Part shown: positions 14,120 through 22,034 of the stretch, one piece after another | Layout of the letters: every line of letters begins with the position of its first letter | Position numbering within the stretch: position 1 is the stretch's first letter | From: a virus | Length of the DNA stretch: 40,202 nt | IMG/VR virus record: IMGVR_UViG_3300025303_000086 | Coordinates: 1-40,202 of that record | Reading direction: 5' to 3' (one strand) | Program-made: the position numbers and the translations under genes | Notes under the pieces: model-generated | What the model saw: the letters and a program-made list of their open reading frames with translations, nothing else | Databases searched by the model: none | Told to the model about the DNA's origin: nothing

Positions 14120-14221
14120 TCAGGGCTCCGTTCCGAGGCTGATGTTGATGCGCAGCTGGGTGATGAGGTCGCGCACCTTGCGCCAGGCCCACCAGGCGAG
14201 CTCGTCGTCGGGATCGTTCAT
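14120..14221 (-). CDS. Very small minus-strand protein (33 aa), convergent with cro
   Basis: A 33-residue frame starting MNDPDDELAWWAWRKV and ending ISLGTEP. It is preceded by GGAGATGAGCG, a good ribosome-binding site, and follows the 46-residue frame by three bases. The amphipathic Trp/Arg pattern looks like a real peptide rather than noise. It would be translated from leftward transcripts running toward cro and the repressor. No function known. Confidence 0.42.
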   Translation of the reverse strand: MNDPDDELAWWAWRKVRDLITQLRINISLGTEP

Positions 14222-14224
14222 CGC

Positions 14225-14365
14225 TCATCTCCAGGGACGGCGCACTCGGTCTGCATTCAGCAGCAGCGCGCTCGCCTCTCGTTCGTACGTCCGGGCCACG
14301 CGCTCCGCGCAGCGCCGAAGCATCAGTGTCACCGCGGCGCATGCCCACGCCTCGTCGTCGTTCAT
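14225..14365 (-). CDS. Very small minus-strand protein (46 aa)
   Basis: A 46-residue frame starting MNDDEAWACAAVTLMLRRCA and ending VRRPWR, mainly helical, with ACGGAGAA as ribosome-binding site before ATG 14365. Together with the 33-residue frame downstream it forms a two-gene leftward unit between the CII-type sites and cro. It resembles short phage proteins encoded near regulators, but no homologue can be named. Confidence 0.45.
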   Translation of the reverse strand: MNDDEAWACAAVTLMLRRCAERVARTYEREASALLLNADRVRRPWR

Positions 14366-14546
14366 CTCGTTCTCCGTCAGTCGGTTTGTTGGACCGTCCG
14401 TCACCGCCCATTCGGCCCAGTCCGAAACCTCCCATCACCTGGGTGGGATGGGCGGCCGGGCGGTCCACCAAGCCTGATTTCTTCAACCCGACCACAGTGA
14501 TGGGAGTCTTTGTGTTCACGACCTGCAGTACATCCCCTGCCGATAG
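14366..14546. other. Gap between the small minus-strand genes and the CII-type array
   Basis: No convincing gene on either strand. It contains a weak operator-like CGTCAGTC-G-GTTTGTTG (14375-14391), an imperfect inverted repeat around 14426-14446 (CATC...GATG), and the -10-like hexamer of the leftward CII-dependent promoter candidate (14527-14532). In lambda this interval holds tR1 and pRE. Confidence 0.4.
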
Positions 14547-14580
14547 GCAACCGCAAGCAACCACTGGCAATCGCTCGCAA
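14547..14580 (-). promoter_or_regulatory. Tandem CII-type binding array (TTGC-N6 repeats)
   Basis: On the minus strand TTGC occurs at 14577-14580, 14567-14570, 14557-14560 and 14547-14550, each exactly 10 bp apart, giving three overlapping TTGC-N6-TTGC units, the recognition pattern of lambda CII. The last N6 is TTGCGG (14551-14556), a possible -35, with a weak -10 TGTACT at 14527-14532 (18-bp spacing). Transcription from here would run leftward, antisense to cro, into the repressor, as from lambda pRE. Confidence 0.65.
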
Positions 14581-14613
14581 GCCGAGATGCCGATCCTTGC
14601 CAAAGTGGCAACG

Positions 14614-14943
14614 ATGCACACGCTCGACGAGTGCGTCATCGAACAGGCCACCTTCAGCGGTTGCCTCGTCGCAGCCGCCCACCACAGCGGCAAGGACGAC
14701 GCCGAGATCGCCGCCGAGATCCACATCTGTGCCGGCTACATGTCGCGCTTCATGCGCGGCGTGGCCCAGCAGTGGGCCCGGCGCCTGGTCGGCTTCATGC
14801 GCACCACGCAGAGCCTCGCGCCGCTGCAGTGGATGGCGCACCAGATGGGCTGCGACATCGTCGTGCGCAACCGCCTGTCGGCCGAGCTGGCCGCGGCGCG
14901 CGCGCGGGTTCGTGAGCTGGAGCGGGGAGGGCTCGCAGCATGA
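14614..14943 (+). CDS. CII-like transcriptional regulator
   Basis: A 109-residue helical protein from MHTLDECVIEQATFSG. A helix-turn-helix is likely at about 28-60 (DDAEIAAEIHICAGYMSRFM), followed by a helix SLAPLQWMAHQMGCDIVV that matches phage CII/CP76-like regulators, and a C-terminal coiled coil (SAELAAARARVRELERGG). Its place after cro and next to four TTGC half-sites makes it a strong functional candidate for a CII activator of lysogeny. An upstream in-frame ATG at 14587 is an alternative start; neither has a strong ribosome-binding site. Its stop overlaps the HNH gene start. Confidence 0.72.
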   Translation: MHTLDECVIEQATFSGCLVAAAHHSGKDDAEIAAEIHICAGYMSRFMRGVAQQWARRLVGFMRTTQSLAPLQWMAHQMGCDIVVRNRLSAELAAARARVRELERGGLAA

Positions 14944-15614
14944 CGAAGAGCCGCGGAATCCTCGCACCGCGCCGGGCGTTCTCTGCCGAGGAGATCGCCT
15001 ACCTGCGCGATCACTTCCCCAACACCCAGACGCGCCTGGTCGCCGCCGCGCTCGGTCGCAGCGAGCCCACGGTCAATGGCAAGGCCTACAAGCTGGGGCT
15101 CAAGAAGACGGATGAATACCTCGCGTCACCCGCCGCGTGCCGGCTGGATGGCGTCCGTGGTGGCTCCTCGCGGTTCGTGAAGGGGCAGGCCGCTTGGAAC
15201 CACGGCAAGAAGCTGCCGGGCCACGGCAACCCCGCCACGTTCTTCCAGGCCGGCCACAAGGGCGGCAGCCGCGCGATCCCCGTCGGTGGTCATCGCATCA
15301 ATCCCGACGGCTACGTCGAGGTGAAGCTCAACGACAACCCGGGCCCGTACACGGTCCGCTGGAAGCCCGTGCATCGCCTCGTATGGGAGCAGGCCCACGG
15401 CCCGATCCCCGACGGCCATGTCGTGGTGTTCCGCCCGGGCATGCACACGACCGACCCGGCGGCGATCTCGATCGCCAGCGTCGAGTGCATCTCGAACGCC
15501 GACCTCATGCGGCGCAACACCTACCACCGCCACGGCCCAGAGATCGCAAAGGTCGTGCAACTGCGCGGCGCCATCACGCGCCAGATCAACAAACGCGCCA
15601 AGGAAACCCCATGA
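14940..15614 (+). CDS. HNH endonuclease with N-terminal helix-turn-helix
   Basis: A 224-residue protein. Residues about 13-58 (FSAEEIAYLRDHFPNTQTRL, then LGRSEPTVNGKAYKLGLK) are a helix-turn-helix or SANT-like domain. Residues about 78-105 are a DNA-contact-type segment (RFVKGQAAWNHGKK), and 120-195 an HNH_3-type core: HRINPDGYVEVKL, WKPVHRLVWEQAHGPIPDGH (His145, His160) and the late CISNADLMRRN. This is the make-up of a phage homing-type endonuclease inserted between regulator and replication genes. It overlaps its neighbours by four bases at both ends, unusual for a recent insertion. Confidence 0.85.
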   Translation: MTKSRGILAPRRAFSAEEIAYLRDHFPNTQTRLVAAALGRSEPTVNGKAYKLGLKKTDEYLASPAACRLDGVRGGSSRFVKGQAAWNHGKKLPGHGNPATFFQAGHKGGSRAIPVGGHRINPDGYVEVKLNDNPGPYTVRWKPVHRLVWEQAHGPIPDGHVVVFRPGMHTTDPAAISIASVECISNADLMRRNTYHRHGPEIAKVVQLRGAITRQINKRAKETP

Positions 15615-15865
15615 GCAAGACCATCACCGACCTGCGCGAGACCCTCTTCGCGACCCTGGCCGCCGTCAAGGACGGAACCATGGACCTCGATCGCGCCCGC
15701 GCCATCAACGAGCTGGGCAAGACCATCACCGACACGGCGAAGGTCGAGGTCGACTTCATCCGCGCTACGGACGGCTCGTCGAGCGGCTTCCTCGAGAGCG
15801 CGAGCGCCGAAGGTCAGCCGCTCCCGAACGGCATCTCGTCGATCACCCGCCACATCACCCGCTGA
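15611..15865 (+). CDS. Small conserved phage protein (84 aa)
   Basis: An 84-residue protein with MSKTITDLRETLFATLAAVK and ELGKTITDTAKVEVDFIRAT, helices typical of small phage proteins found beside replication genes; some relatives are annotated as hypothetical. ATG overlaps the HNH stop as ATGA. It ends five bases before the replication protein, so it is probably co-translated with it. Confidence 0.75.
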   Translation: MSKTITDLRETLFATLAAVKDGTMDLDRARAINELGKTITDTAKVEVDFIRATDGSSSGFLESASAEGQPLPNGISSITRHITR

Positions 15866-15869
15866 GCCA

Positions 15870-16837
<968 letters not shown>

Positions 16838-16841
<4 letters not shown>

Positions 16842-17095
16842 AACGCGCCGCCTTCGACCAGGCCGAGGCCGACACCGTCGTCGCCAACACGCCCAACCTG
16901 CACCCGTGCCGCACCTGCCGCGAGGCCACGCGCCGGCACTTCCTCGCCGACCACGGTGGCCTGTGCCCGCGTTGCTTCGACGCCTACTGCGCCGGCGCCG
17001 GCTCCGGCCCGCTCGGCAAGCGCGAGGCCGGCCGCAAGTTCCTCGCGGAGATGAACGCCCGCGTCGACCAGCGAGGTGCACATGAGCCGCAATGA
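16838..17095 (+). CDS. Small zinc-finger-like phage protein (85 aa)
   Basis: An 85-residue protein with two CxxC pairs, CRTC (about 24-27) and CPRC (about 43-46), forming a likely Cys4 zinc ribbon, then a basic helical tail KREAGRKFLAEMNARVDQRG. ATG overlaps the stop of the replication gene as ATGA. Its role may be nucleic-acid or protein contact in the replication region, but that is not shown. Its end overlaps the next gene by 14 bp. Confidence 0.7.
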
Positions 17096-17699
17096 AGTTC
17101 CCTCAGAAAACCGGAAGCAGCCCGGTGTGCCCAAGGGATCCGACATGGGCGGCGTGCGCGACCTCGAGCGACTGCGCTGCCGCTGCCGCATCGACGAGGA
17201 CACCGGCTGCTGGCTGTGGGGCATGTGCGTCGACGGGAACCTGTCTCGCGTCGCTGTGGCCCACGGTGACAGCACGCACACCGTGATGAACGGCCGCCGA
17301 GCGGCGCTGATCCTGGCCGGTGTGAAGTTCAAGCCGGGCGAGGTCGGCTTCGCCGCCGCGCACTGCCCGTCGACGAACTGCGTCAACCCGGCGCACGCCC
17401 GAAAGGGCACCACGGCCGAGGCCGGCCGGGCCCGCGCGGCATCCGGCCGGGCGAAGGCGAACCTCGGCGTCCTCATCGGCGCGGAGAACAGCGCGCAGCG
17501 CAGCCGAAAGCTCACGCCCGAGCAGGTGCACGAGGCGCGCACGAGCAACGAGTCCGGCGCGTCGCTGTCCCGCCGCTGGGGCGTATCGCGTTCGGCGATC
17601 TCCTACGCCCGCCGCGGGCTCACCTACCGACCGAAGGGTTTCAGCGTGTTCTCGCTGCCGCTCGCCAGCAACGACACCGAAGGGAGAAAAGCCGCATGA
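17082..17699 (+). CDS. HNH-like endonuclease with C-terminal helix-turn-helix
   Basis: A 205-residue protein. Residues about 30-110 contain CRCRIDEDTGCWLWGMCVDG, a central strand region, and AAHCPSTNCVNPAHARKGTT, the His/Cys-Asn-Pro-x-His end of an HNH-like fold found in phage homing-type proteins. Residues about 145-185 (LTPEQVHEARTSNESGASLS, then WGVSRSAISYARRGLTY) are a helix-turn-helix for DNA recognition. ATG 17082 has a GAGGTG site five bases upstream. It is the second HNH-type gene in 3 kb. It overlaps the following gene by four bases. Confidence 0.75.
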   Translation: MSRNEVPSENRKQPGVPKGSDMGGVRDLERLRCRCRIDEDTGCWLWGMCVDGNLSRVAVAHGDSTHTVMNGRRAALILAGVKFKPGEVGFAAAHCPSTNCVNPAHARKGTTAEAGRARAASGRAKANLGVLIGAENSAQRSRKLTPEQVHEARTSNESGASLSRRWGVSRSAISYARRGLTYRPKGFSVFSLPLASNDTEGRKAA

Positions 17700-17965
17700 G
17701 CTTCGCCAACCTCACCCCCACGCCGCCGCGCGGATGCTGCGGCAACTGCCAGCAGGGCCGCCGCCAGTGCGACTGCCGCTACGACGGCACCTCGCGGTCC
17801 ACGCAGCCGGGCGAGCTGCTGCCCAACCCGCCGGACCCGGCCGAGGGACAGAGCCTGCGCAGCGCGTTCCGCAAGGCGCTGCCCGACCTGGCGCTCGCCG
17901 CCTCCGCCGTGCTGCTGGCCGTGGCCTCGGCGCTGTTCCTGGCGAACTCGGTGGGCGCGCTGTGA
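17696..17965 (+). CDS. Small membrane protein with N-terminal Cys motif
   Basis: An 89-residue protein. The N-terminus has GCCGNCQQGRRQCDC, a cysteine cluster seen in many short phage early proteins, and the C-terminus has one clear transmembrane helix (LALAASAVLLAVASALFLAN). It is predicted to sit in the inner membrane with the Cys-rich part in the cytoplasm, where it may bind a metal. Start and stop both overlap neighbours by four bases. Confidence 0.72.
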   Translation: MSFANLTPTPPRGCCGNCQQGRRQCDCRYDGTSRSTQPGELLPNPPDPAEGQSLRSAFRKALPDLALAASAVLLAVASALFLANSVGAL

Positions 17966-18429
17966 TCGAGCTGACCCTCCCGTACCCGATCTCGGCGAAC
18001 CGCTACTGGCGCTCGTTCGTGCCTCGCGGCCACACGCGCGCCATCGTCACGCTCAGCGACGAGGCCAAGGCCTACAAGCAGCAGGTGGGCTGGCTCGTGA
18101 AGCAGGCCGGCGTCGTGCAGCCGCTCGACTGCCGCCTGCAGGTCGATCTGGCGCTCTACCCGAAGCGCCCGCAGGACTGGGCCCGCCGCGCTCGCAAGGA
18201 TCCGCTGTGCTGGGACGACGACGTGCAGTCGATCGACCTCGACAACGCGCAGAAGGTGCTGCTCGACTCGCTCAAGGGCATCGCCTTCGTCGACGACAGC
18301 CGCCGTTACGTGCGCCGCCTGGTCGCCGAGCACATGGAGCCCGACGGCGACGCCCGCGTCGTCGTGCGCATCACGCCCCTCGCGCTGCCCGCCAGCCCGC
18401 AGGGCGATCTGCTGGGGGCTGCAGCGTGA
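17962..18429 (+). CDS. rusA: RusA-family Holliday-junction resolvase
   Basis: A 155-residue protein with the RusA hallmarks: N-terminal LPYPISANRYWRSF, and the acidic catalytic stretch DDDVQSIDLDNAQKVLLDSL followed by IAFVDDSRRY, where Asp residues bind metal. RusA dimers cut four-way junctions, here likely resolving recombination or replication intermediates before packaging. The start is GTG at 17962 in a GTGA overlap with the previous stop. The C-terminus is Ala/Pro-rich and short. Confidence 0.93.
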   Translation: MIELTLPYPISANRYWRSFVPRGHTRAIVTLSDEAKAYKQQVGWLVKQAGVVQPLDCRLQVDLALYPKRPQDWARRARKDPLCWDDDVQSIDLDNAQKVLLDSLKGIAFVDDSRRYVRRLVAEHMEPDGDARVVVRITPLALPASPQGDLLGAAA

Positions 18430-18662
18430 TCCCCTCCCGCTTCCACGGCCGCGACAGCCTCCCCGTCGACGCCGACAACCTGCCCGTCGTCCACATCGAG
18501 GGCCAGAAGATCAAGCCGCGCCTCCGCGTCGGCCCGATTGGCCACGGCTGGCACTGCATCGGCATCGGCTACACCGGCGCCGGCAGTTCGCCCCGCGAGG
18601 CCTACCGCAATTGGGCCGCGGGGATCCTGAACCGTTTCCGCCTGACCCTAGGCACAACCTGA
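18426..18662 (+). CDS. Small conserved phage protein (78 aa)
   Basis: A 78-residue protein with RFHGRDSLPVDADNLPVVH, then HGWHCIGIGYTGAGSSPREA and YRNWAAGIL. The W-C-G-x-G ... G-S-S-P-x-E-A-Y pattern occurs in short phage proteins next to resolvase genes; function unknown. GTG start at 18426 in a GTGA overlap with rusA. Confidence 0.7.
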   Translation: MIPSRFHGRDSLPVDADNLPVVHIEGQKIKPRLRVGPIGHGWHCIGIGYTGAGSSPREAYRNWAAGILNRFRLTLGTT

Positions 18663-18670
18663 GGAAGACC

Positions 18671-19072
18671 ATGCGACAACTGACCGACCACGAAGTGAAC
18701 CCCGTCAACCGCGAGCTGAAGATCGTCGTGCTCGACGAGCCCGGCAACGGCGGCGCAAACCACCGCTACGCCATCGACTGGAAGGCCCACGTCGACGGCA
18801 TGGGGTTCCGAGATGCTGAGACGGGCGAGTGGCGCGACGCTACGCTCATCCGCTTCCAGAACGGACCGATCGGCGAGGTGGGCGTCAACGGCGTGACGCA
18901 CGAGGCGCTGCTCGCCATCGTGGCCGACCGACTGCGCAGCTTCCAGTCGGGCCCGTACGCGTGCAAGGCCAACGCCTGCGCGCTGACCCACATCGAGGAG
19001 GCGATGCACTGGTTGCACCAGCGGACCATCGAACGCATGCGCCGCGGTGTCGAAGGCACGCACGCCGTCTGA
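18671..19072 (+). CDS. Phage protein with Acb2/Tad1-like C-terminal hairpin
   Basis: A 133-residue protein. The N-terminal half is beta-rich and begins NPVNRELKIVVLDEPGNGGA; the second half has FQNGPIGEVGVNGVTHEALL, DRLRSFQSGPYACKANACAL and EEAMHWLHQRTIERMRRGVE, ending GTHAV. From memory, phage proteins with this helical hairpin (LL.IV.DRL..FQ.GP.a...N..AL...EEA..WL..R...R..RGVEGTH) belong to or resemble the Acb2/Tad1 hairpin group, whose best-known members bind cyclic-nucleotide signals of CBASS and Thoeris. That activity is not shown for this longer subtype. GAGGAAG precedes ATG 18671. Confidence 0.65.
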   Translation: MRQLTDHEVNPVNRELKIVVLDEPGNGGANHRYAIDWKAHVDGMGFRDAETGEWRDATLIRFQNGPIGEVGVNGVTHEALLAIVADRLRSFQSGPYACKANACALTHIEEAMHWLHQRTIERMRRGVEGTHAV

Positions 19073-19293
19073 TGACCGACTGCCCCGACTGCAAGCAAGC
19101 CGCCACCACGTGGCACTGGGGCGGCGTCCGGGCGGACTGCGCGGGATGCGCGATCCGCTCGGTGGCCATCTGCCCGCCGCACATCCGCCGGGCCGAGTAC
19201 GCCCTGGTGGCGGCCGACGAGCGCGAGGCCTTCGTCGACCAGGTCAACGCGGAGCGGCGGCGCATCCGCGAGCTGCGGGGAGGGCCGACATGA
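19072..19293 (+). CDS. Small zinc-ribbon phage protein (73 aa)
   Basis: A 73-residue protein with CPDC (4-7) and CAGC (about 23-26), a Cys4 zinc ribbon, and a further Cys-Pro-Pro-His. The C-terminal half is a charged helix (EYALVAADEREAFVDQVNAE). It overlaps the preceding stop by one base (TGATG) and the next start by four. Function unknown. Confidence 0.65.
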   Translation: MTDCPDCKQAATTWHWGGVRADCAGCAIRSVAICPPHIRRAEYALVAADEREAFVDQVNAERRRIRELRGGPT

Positions 19294-19694
19294 TCTGGTT
19301 GGCCCAGTTCGTCGCATGGCTCTGGCTCACCTGGGTGTTCTGGAACGTGCTGCAGATGGTCTTCGGCCCGCTGCTCATGGACGCGCCGTGCACGAACGGC
19401 CTGTGGGTCCACATGCCGAAGGCCTTCCGGGCCCGGCTCACCGACGAGGAAGCAGCGGCGGTGGTGGCGCACGAGCGCGGGCACATCGTGCGCCTGCACG
19501 TGCCGCGCAACCTCGTGATGCGCTGCCTATTTCTGCCCGAGAGCCGGGAGCGCTACGAGCGCTTCGAGCTCGAGGCCGACGACTACGCGGCCGCGCACGG
19601 CCACGGCTTGGCGCTGTACCACGTGCTGACACGCTTCGCCCGCACGCCCTTCGACCAGGCCCGAGCACGCCGCCTGCTGGCCCGCAGCGCATGA
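19290..19694 (+). CDS. Membrane-anchored HExxH metalloprotease-like protein
   Basis: A 134-residue protein. Residues 1-30 are a Trp-rich transmembrane helix (MIWLAQFVAWLWLTWVFWNV). The zinc motif is HERGH (61-65) in AAVVAHERGHIVRLH, and a likely third ligand is Glu95 in FELEADDYAAAHG, the M48-like ELEAD arrangement. It is far shorter than cellular M48 proteases (about 290 residues), so it is a minimal version. The substrate is unknown; the membrane anchor suggests action at the inner membrane. A strong GGGGAGGG site precedes the ATG, which overlaps the previous stop. Confidence 0.75.
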   Translation: MIWLAQFVAWLWLTWVFWNVLQMVFGPLLMDAPCTNGLWVHMPKAFRARLTDEEAAAVVAHERGHIVRLHVPRNLVMRCLFLPESRERYERFELEADDYAAAHGHGLALYHVLTRFARTPFDQARARRLLARSA

Positions 19695-19894
19695 CCGAGA
19701 CCCACGTCGTCGGCTGCACCGGCAAGTCCCGCTTCACGCGCTTCGGCCAGGCCGAGCACGCCGCCCGGCGCCGCAACCGCAAGGACGGCGGCTCCCACCT
19801 CGAGGCCTACCACTGCCGGCACTGCCACGGCTTTCACATCGGCGAGGCGCGCGACTACCGACCGCGCCGGCGCAAACCCAAGGAACCTGCATGA
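19691..19894 (+). CDS. Small CxxC-HIG phage protein (67 aa)
   Basis: A 67-residue basic protein: TGKSRFTRFGQAEHAARRRN, then the knuckle YHCRHCHGFHIG, ending in an Arg/Lys-rich tail. The 'CxxC-x2-(F/W)HIG' end is common to short phage proteins of this region and may form a small zinc site that binds nucleic acid. ATG overlaps the preceding stop (ATGA), and its stop overlaps the next ATG. Confidence 0.72.
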   Translation: MTETHVVGCTGKSRFTRFGQAEHAARRRNRKDGGSHLEAYHCRHCHGFHIGEARDYRPRRRKPKEPA

Positions 19895-20277
19895 AACCGA
19901 CGTGGCTCGCCCGCCGCATCTCCGCGCCCGGCCCATACCTGACCCTGTGCCTCTCGGAGGCCGAGTTCCGCGCCGCGATCGCGCCGCTCAAGCCGCCCGA
20001 GGTGCCGGCCTGGATCAGCACCCCGCGGGCCCACGCGACCACGCACTTCTTCGTCCACAAGGACCACAGCACGTGCGCGGTCGTGTGTCTCGGGCCCGGC
20101 TACCAGGACCGCAACGCCATCGAGGTGGCCGGCCTGCTCGTGCACGAGGCCGTGCACGTCTGGCAGTCCTACTGCGACGACATCGGCGAGCGCCGCCCTG
20201 GCGACGAGCAGGAGGCCTACGGCATCCAGGCGATCGCGCAGGAGTTGCTCGCGGAGTTCGCACGGCGACAATCCTGA
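19891..20277 (+). CDS. HExxH zincin-like phage protein (128 aa)
   Basis: A 128-residue protein with HEAVH (85-89) in GLLVHEAVHVWQSY and an acidic residue downstream in DEQEAYGIQAIAQ that could be the third zinc ligand. Proteins of this exact shape lie just before terminase genes in many beta-proteobacterial phages; they are annotated as hypothetical or putative metallopeptidases. It has no membrane segment, unlike the HERGH protein two genes upstream. Two bases separate it from the terminase small subunit. Confidence 0.78.
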   Translation: MKPTWLARRISAPGPYLTLCLSEAEFRAAIAPLKPPEVPAWISTPRAHATTHFFVHKDHSTCAVVCLGPGYQDRNAIEVAGLLVHEAVHVWQSYCDDIGERRPGDEQEAYGIQAIAQELLAEFARRQS

Positions 20278-20279
20278 CC

Positions 20280-20702
20280 ATGCCCGCAATAAAGCCCGGA
20301 ACCCTCACCGCCAAGCAGGCACGATTCGTCGCTGAGTATCTGGTCGACGGGAACGGCACGCGCGCTGCGATCGCTGCCGGCTACAGCCCGAAGTCGGCGT
20401 ACAAGATCGCCAGCGAGCTGCTCCAAAACTCCAACGTGAAGGCGGCGATCGCAAAGGCGCTGAAGGCCCAGGAGAAGCGCACCCTCATCACGGCCGACGC
20501 GAATCTGCGCGAGATCGAGCAGCTGGCGCGTGACGCGCGGGCCGCGGGCCAGTTCGGTGCCGCGGTGCGGGCCCGCGAGCTGATCGGCAAGCACTACCGC
20601 AGCTTCGTCGACAAGGTGGAGCTCACGGGCAAGAACGACGGGCCGGTCGAGTTCACGGAGATCCGCCGCACCATCGTACGGCCGGAGAAGACGCAGCCGT
20701 GA
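20280..20702 (+). CDS. terS: Terminase small subunit
   Basis: A 140-residue protein of the terminase_2/XtmA type: LTAKQARFVAEYLVDGNGTR, AAIAAGYSPKSAYKIASELL and NVKAAIAKALKAQEKRTLI, a DNA-binding helix-turn-helix followed by an oligomerisation region. It recognises the packaging site and hands DNA to the large subunit. It overlaps the large-subunit gene by four bases (GTGA). Confidence 0.9.
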   Translation: MPAIKPGTLTAKQARFVAEYLVDGNGTRAAIAAGYSPKSAYKIASELLQNSNVKAAIAKALKAQEKRTLITADANLREIEQLARDARAAGQFGAAVRARELIGKHYRSFVDKVELTGKNDGPVEFTEIRRTIVRPEKTQP

Positions 20703-21952
20703 GCGTCCTCGACATCGCCACCCCTGAGGTCTTCGAGCCGCTGCTCGCGCCGGCGCGGTACAAGGGCGCCCACGGCGGCCGGGCCAGCGCGAAATCGCAC
20801 TTCTTCGCGGGCATGTGGCTCGAAGAGAACGTCGCCACCAGGCTCGACACGGTGTGCCTGCGCGAGGTGCAGAAGTCGCTCGACTTCTCGGTGCGCAAGC
20901 TGCTCGTCTCGAAGGTGGTGCAGCACAACGCCGGCGCGTACTTCGACGTGTACGACAAGCGCATCGCCAGCAAGCACGGCGGCACGACGATCTTCCAGGG
21001 CCTGCAGGACCACAGCGCCGACAGCATCAAGTCGCTGGAGGGCTTTGACCGCGCGTGGATCGAGGAGGCGCAGAACGTCGGGCAGCGCTCGCTCGAACTG
21101 CTGCGGCCCACCATCCGCAAGCCCGGAAGCCAGATCTGGGCTTCCTGGAACCCGAAGCTGCCCACCGACCCCATCGACGCCTTCCTGCGCGACACCCCCC
21201 ACGATGGCGCCGGCGTGCCGAAGAACGCGATCGTGGTGCAGGCCAACTGGCGCGACAACCCGTACTTCTCGGACGAGTCCCGCGCCGACATGGAGTACGA
21301 CCGGGGCCACGACCCCGAGAAGTACCAGTGGATCTGGGAGGGCGCCTACCTCACGAACAACGAGGCCCGCGTCTTCAAGCGCTGGCGCATCGAGGAGTTC
21401 GAGGAGGACCCGAGCTGGACGCTGCGCCAGGGCGCGGACTGGGGTTTCAGCGTCGACCCGTCGGTGCTGGTGCGCTGCGCGATCGTGGGCCGCCGGCTCT
21501 ACATCTCGCACGAGGCCTACATGGTGGGCTGCGAGATCGTCGACCTGCCGCACCTCTTCGACGGCGTGCCTGACTCGCGGATGTGGTGGACCGTGGCCGA
21601 CAGCGCGCGGCCCGAGACCATCAGCCACATGCGCAAGCACTGGTCCGAGAAGATCGGCCCGGCCATCAAGGGCAAGCGGTCGCTGGAGGAGGGCGTCGAG
21701 TTCCTCCAGTCCTTCGAGATCGTCGTGCACCCGCGGTGCGTGCGGACCATCGCCGAGCTCGCGGCGTACAGCTACAAGGTCGACGCGCTGACCGACGTGG
21801 TGCTGCCGGTGCTGGCCGACAAGGACAACCACGTCATCGACGCGCTGCGGTACGCGTGCGAGGCCGCGCGGCGGGCCGAGCGGGCCAAAGCTGCGGAGCT
21901 GCCGCCGGCGCTGCCTCCCATGCCCATGGTGAACCACTTCGCTCGCCGTTAG
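20699..21952 (+). CDS. terL: Terminase large subunit (XtmB/terminase_3 type)
   Basis: A 417-residue packaging motor. The ATPase half shows a Walker-A-like GGRASAKS (26-33), then a Walker B with catalytic Glu in FDRAWIEEAQ (about 116-125) and a coupling motif in SQIWASWNPK. The nuclease half begins near GADWGFSVDPSVLVR (an RNase H-like first Asp) and ends with Asp-rich NHVIDALRYACE. It powers DNA entry through the portal and cuts the concatemer; headful versus cos packaging cannot be told from the sequence alone. GTG start. Confidence 0.95.
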   Translation: MSVLDIATPEVFEPLLAPARYKGAHGGRASAKSHFFAGMWLEENVATRLDTVCLREVQKSLDFSVRKLLVSKVVQHNAGAYFDVYDKRIASKHGGTTIFQGLQDHSADSIKSLEGFDRAWIEEAQNVGQRSLELLRPTIRKPGSQIWASWNPKLPTDPIDAFLRDTPHDGAGVPKNAIVVQANWRDNPYFSDESRADMEYDRGHDPEKYQWIWEGAYLTNNEARVFKRWRIEEFEEDPSWTLRQGADWGFSVDPSVLVRCAIVGRRLYISHEAYMVGCEIVDLPHLFDGVPDSRMWWTVADSARPETISHMRKHWSEKIGPAIKGKRSLEEGVEFLQSFEIVVHPRCVRTIAELAAYSYKVDALTDVVLPVLADKDNHVIDALRYACEAARRAERAKAAELPPALPPMPMVNHFARR

Positions 21953-21998
21953 ACTCCCGCCTGTGACGACCGGCCCGCCGGCCAGCTGAGTAGTCGAG

Positions 21999-22034
21999 CC
22001 GCCAGCAGCTCATCAACCCCCACGGGGACGATGA
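21999..22034 (+). promoter_or_regulatory. Portal leader with a possible start-sequestering hairpin
   Basis: GCCGCCAGCAGCTCA (21999-22013) is repeated exactly at 30367-30381. It runs into a nested hairpin: TCATC (22010-22014) can pair with GATGA (22030-22034), and CCCC (22017-22020) with GGGG (22024-22027). The GGGG site and the ATG at 22031 would both be in the stem. Confidence 0.4.

Noticed and set aside
14375-14391. Seventh operator copy CGTCAGTC-G-GTTTGTTG.
   Set aside because: Only the left half fits the consensus; noted in the gap entry but not listed as a site.
13755-14726. Long open minus-strand frame continuing in phase upstream of the repressor, across cro and beyond.
   Set aside because: It is antisense to cro and rich in Arg/Gly/Ala; the repressor has its own ATG with an AGGTG site at 13754. 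GC-rich DNA keeps such frames open by chance.
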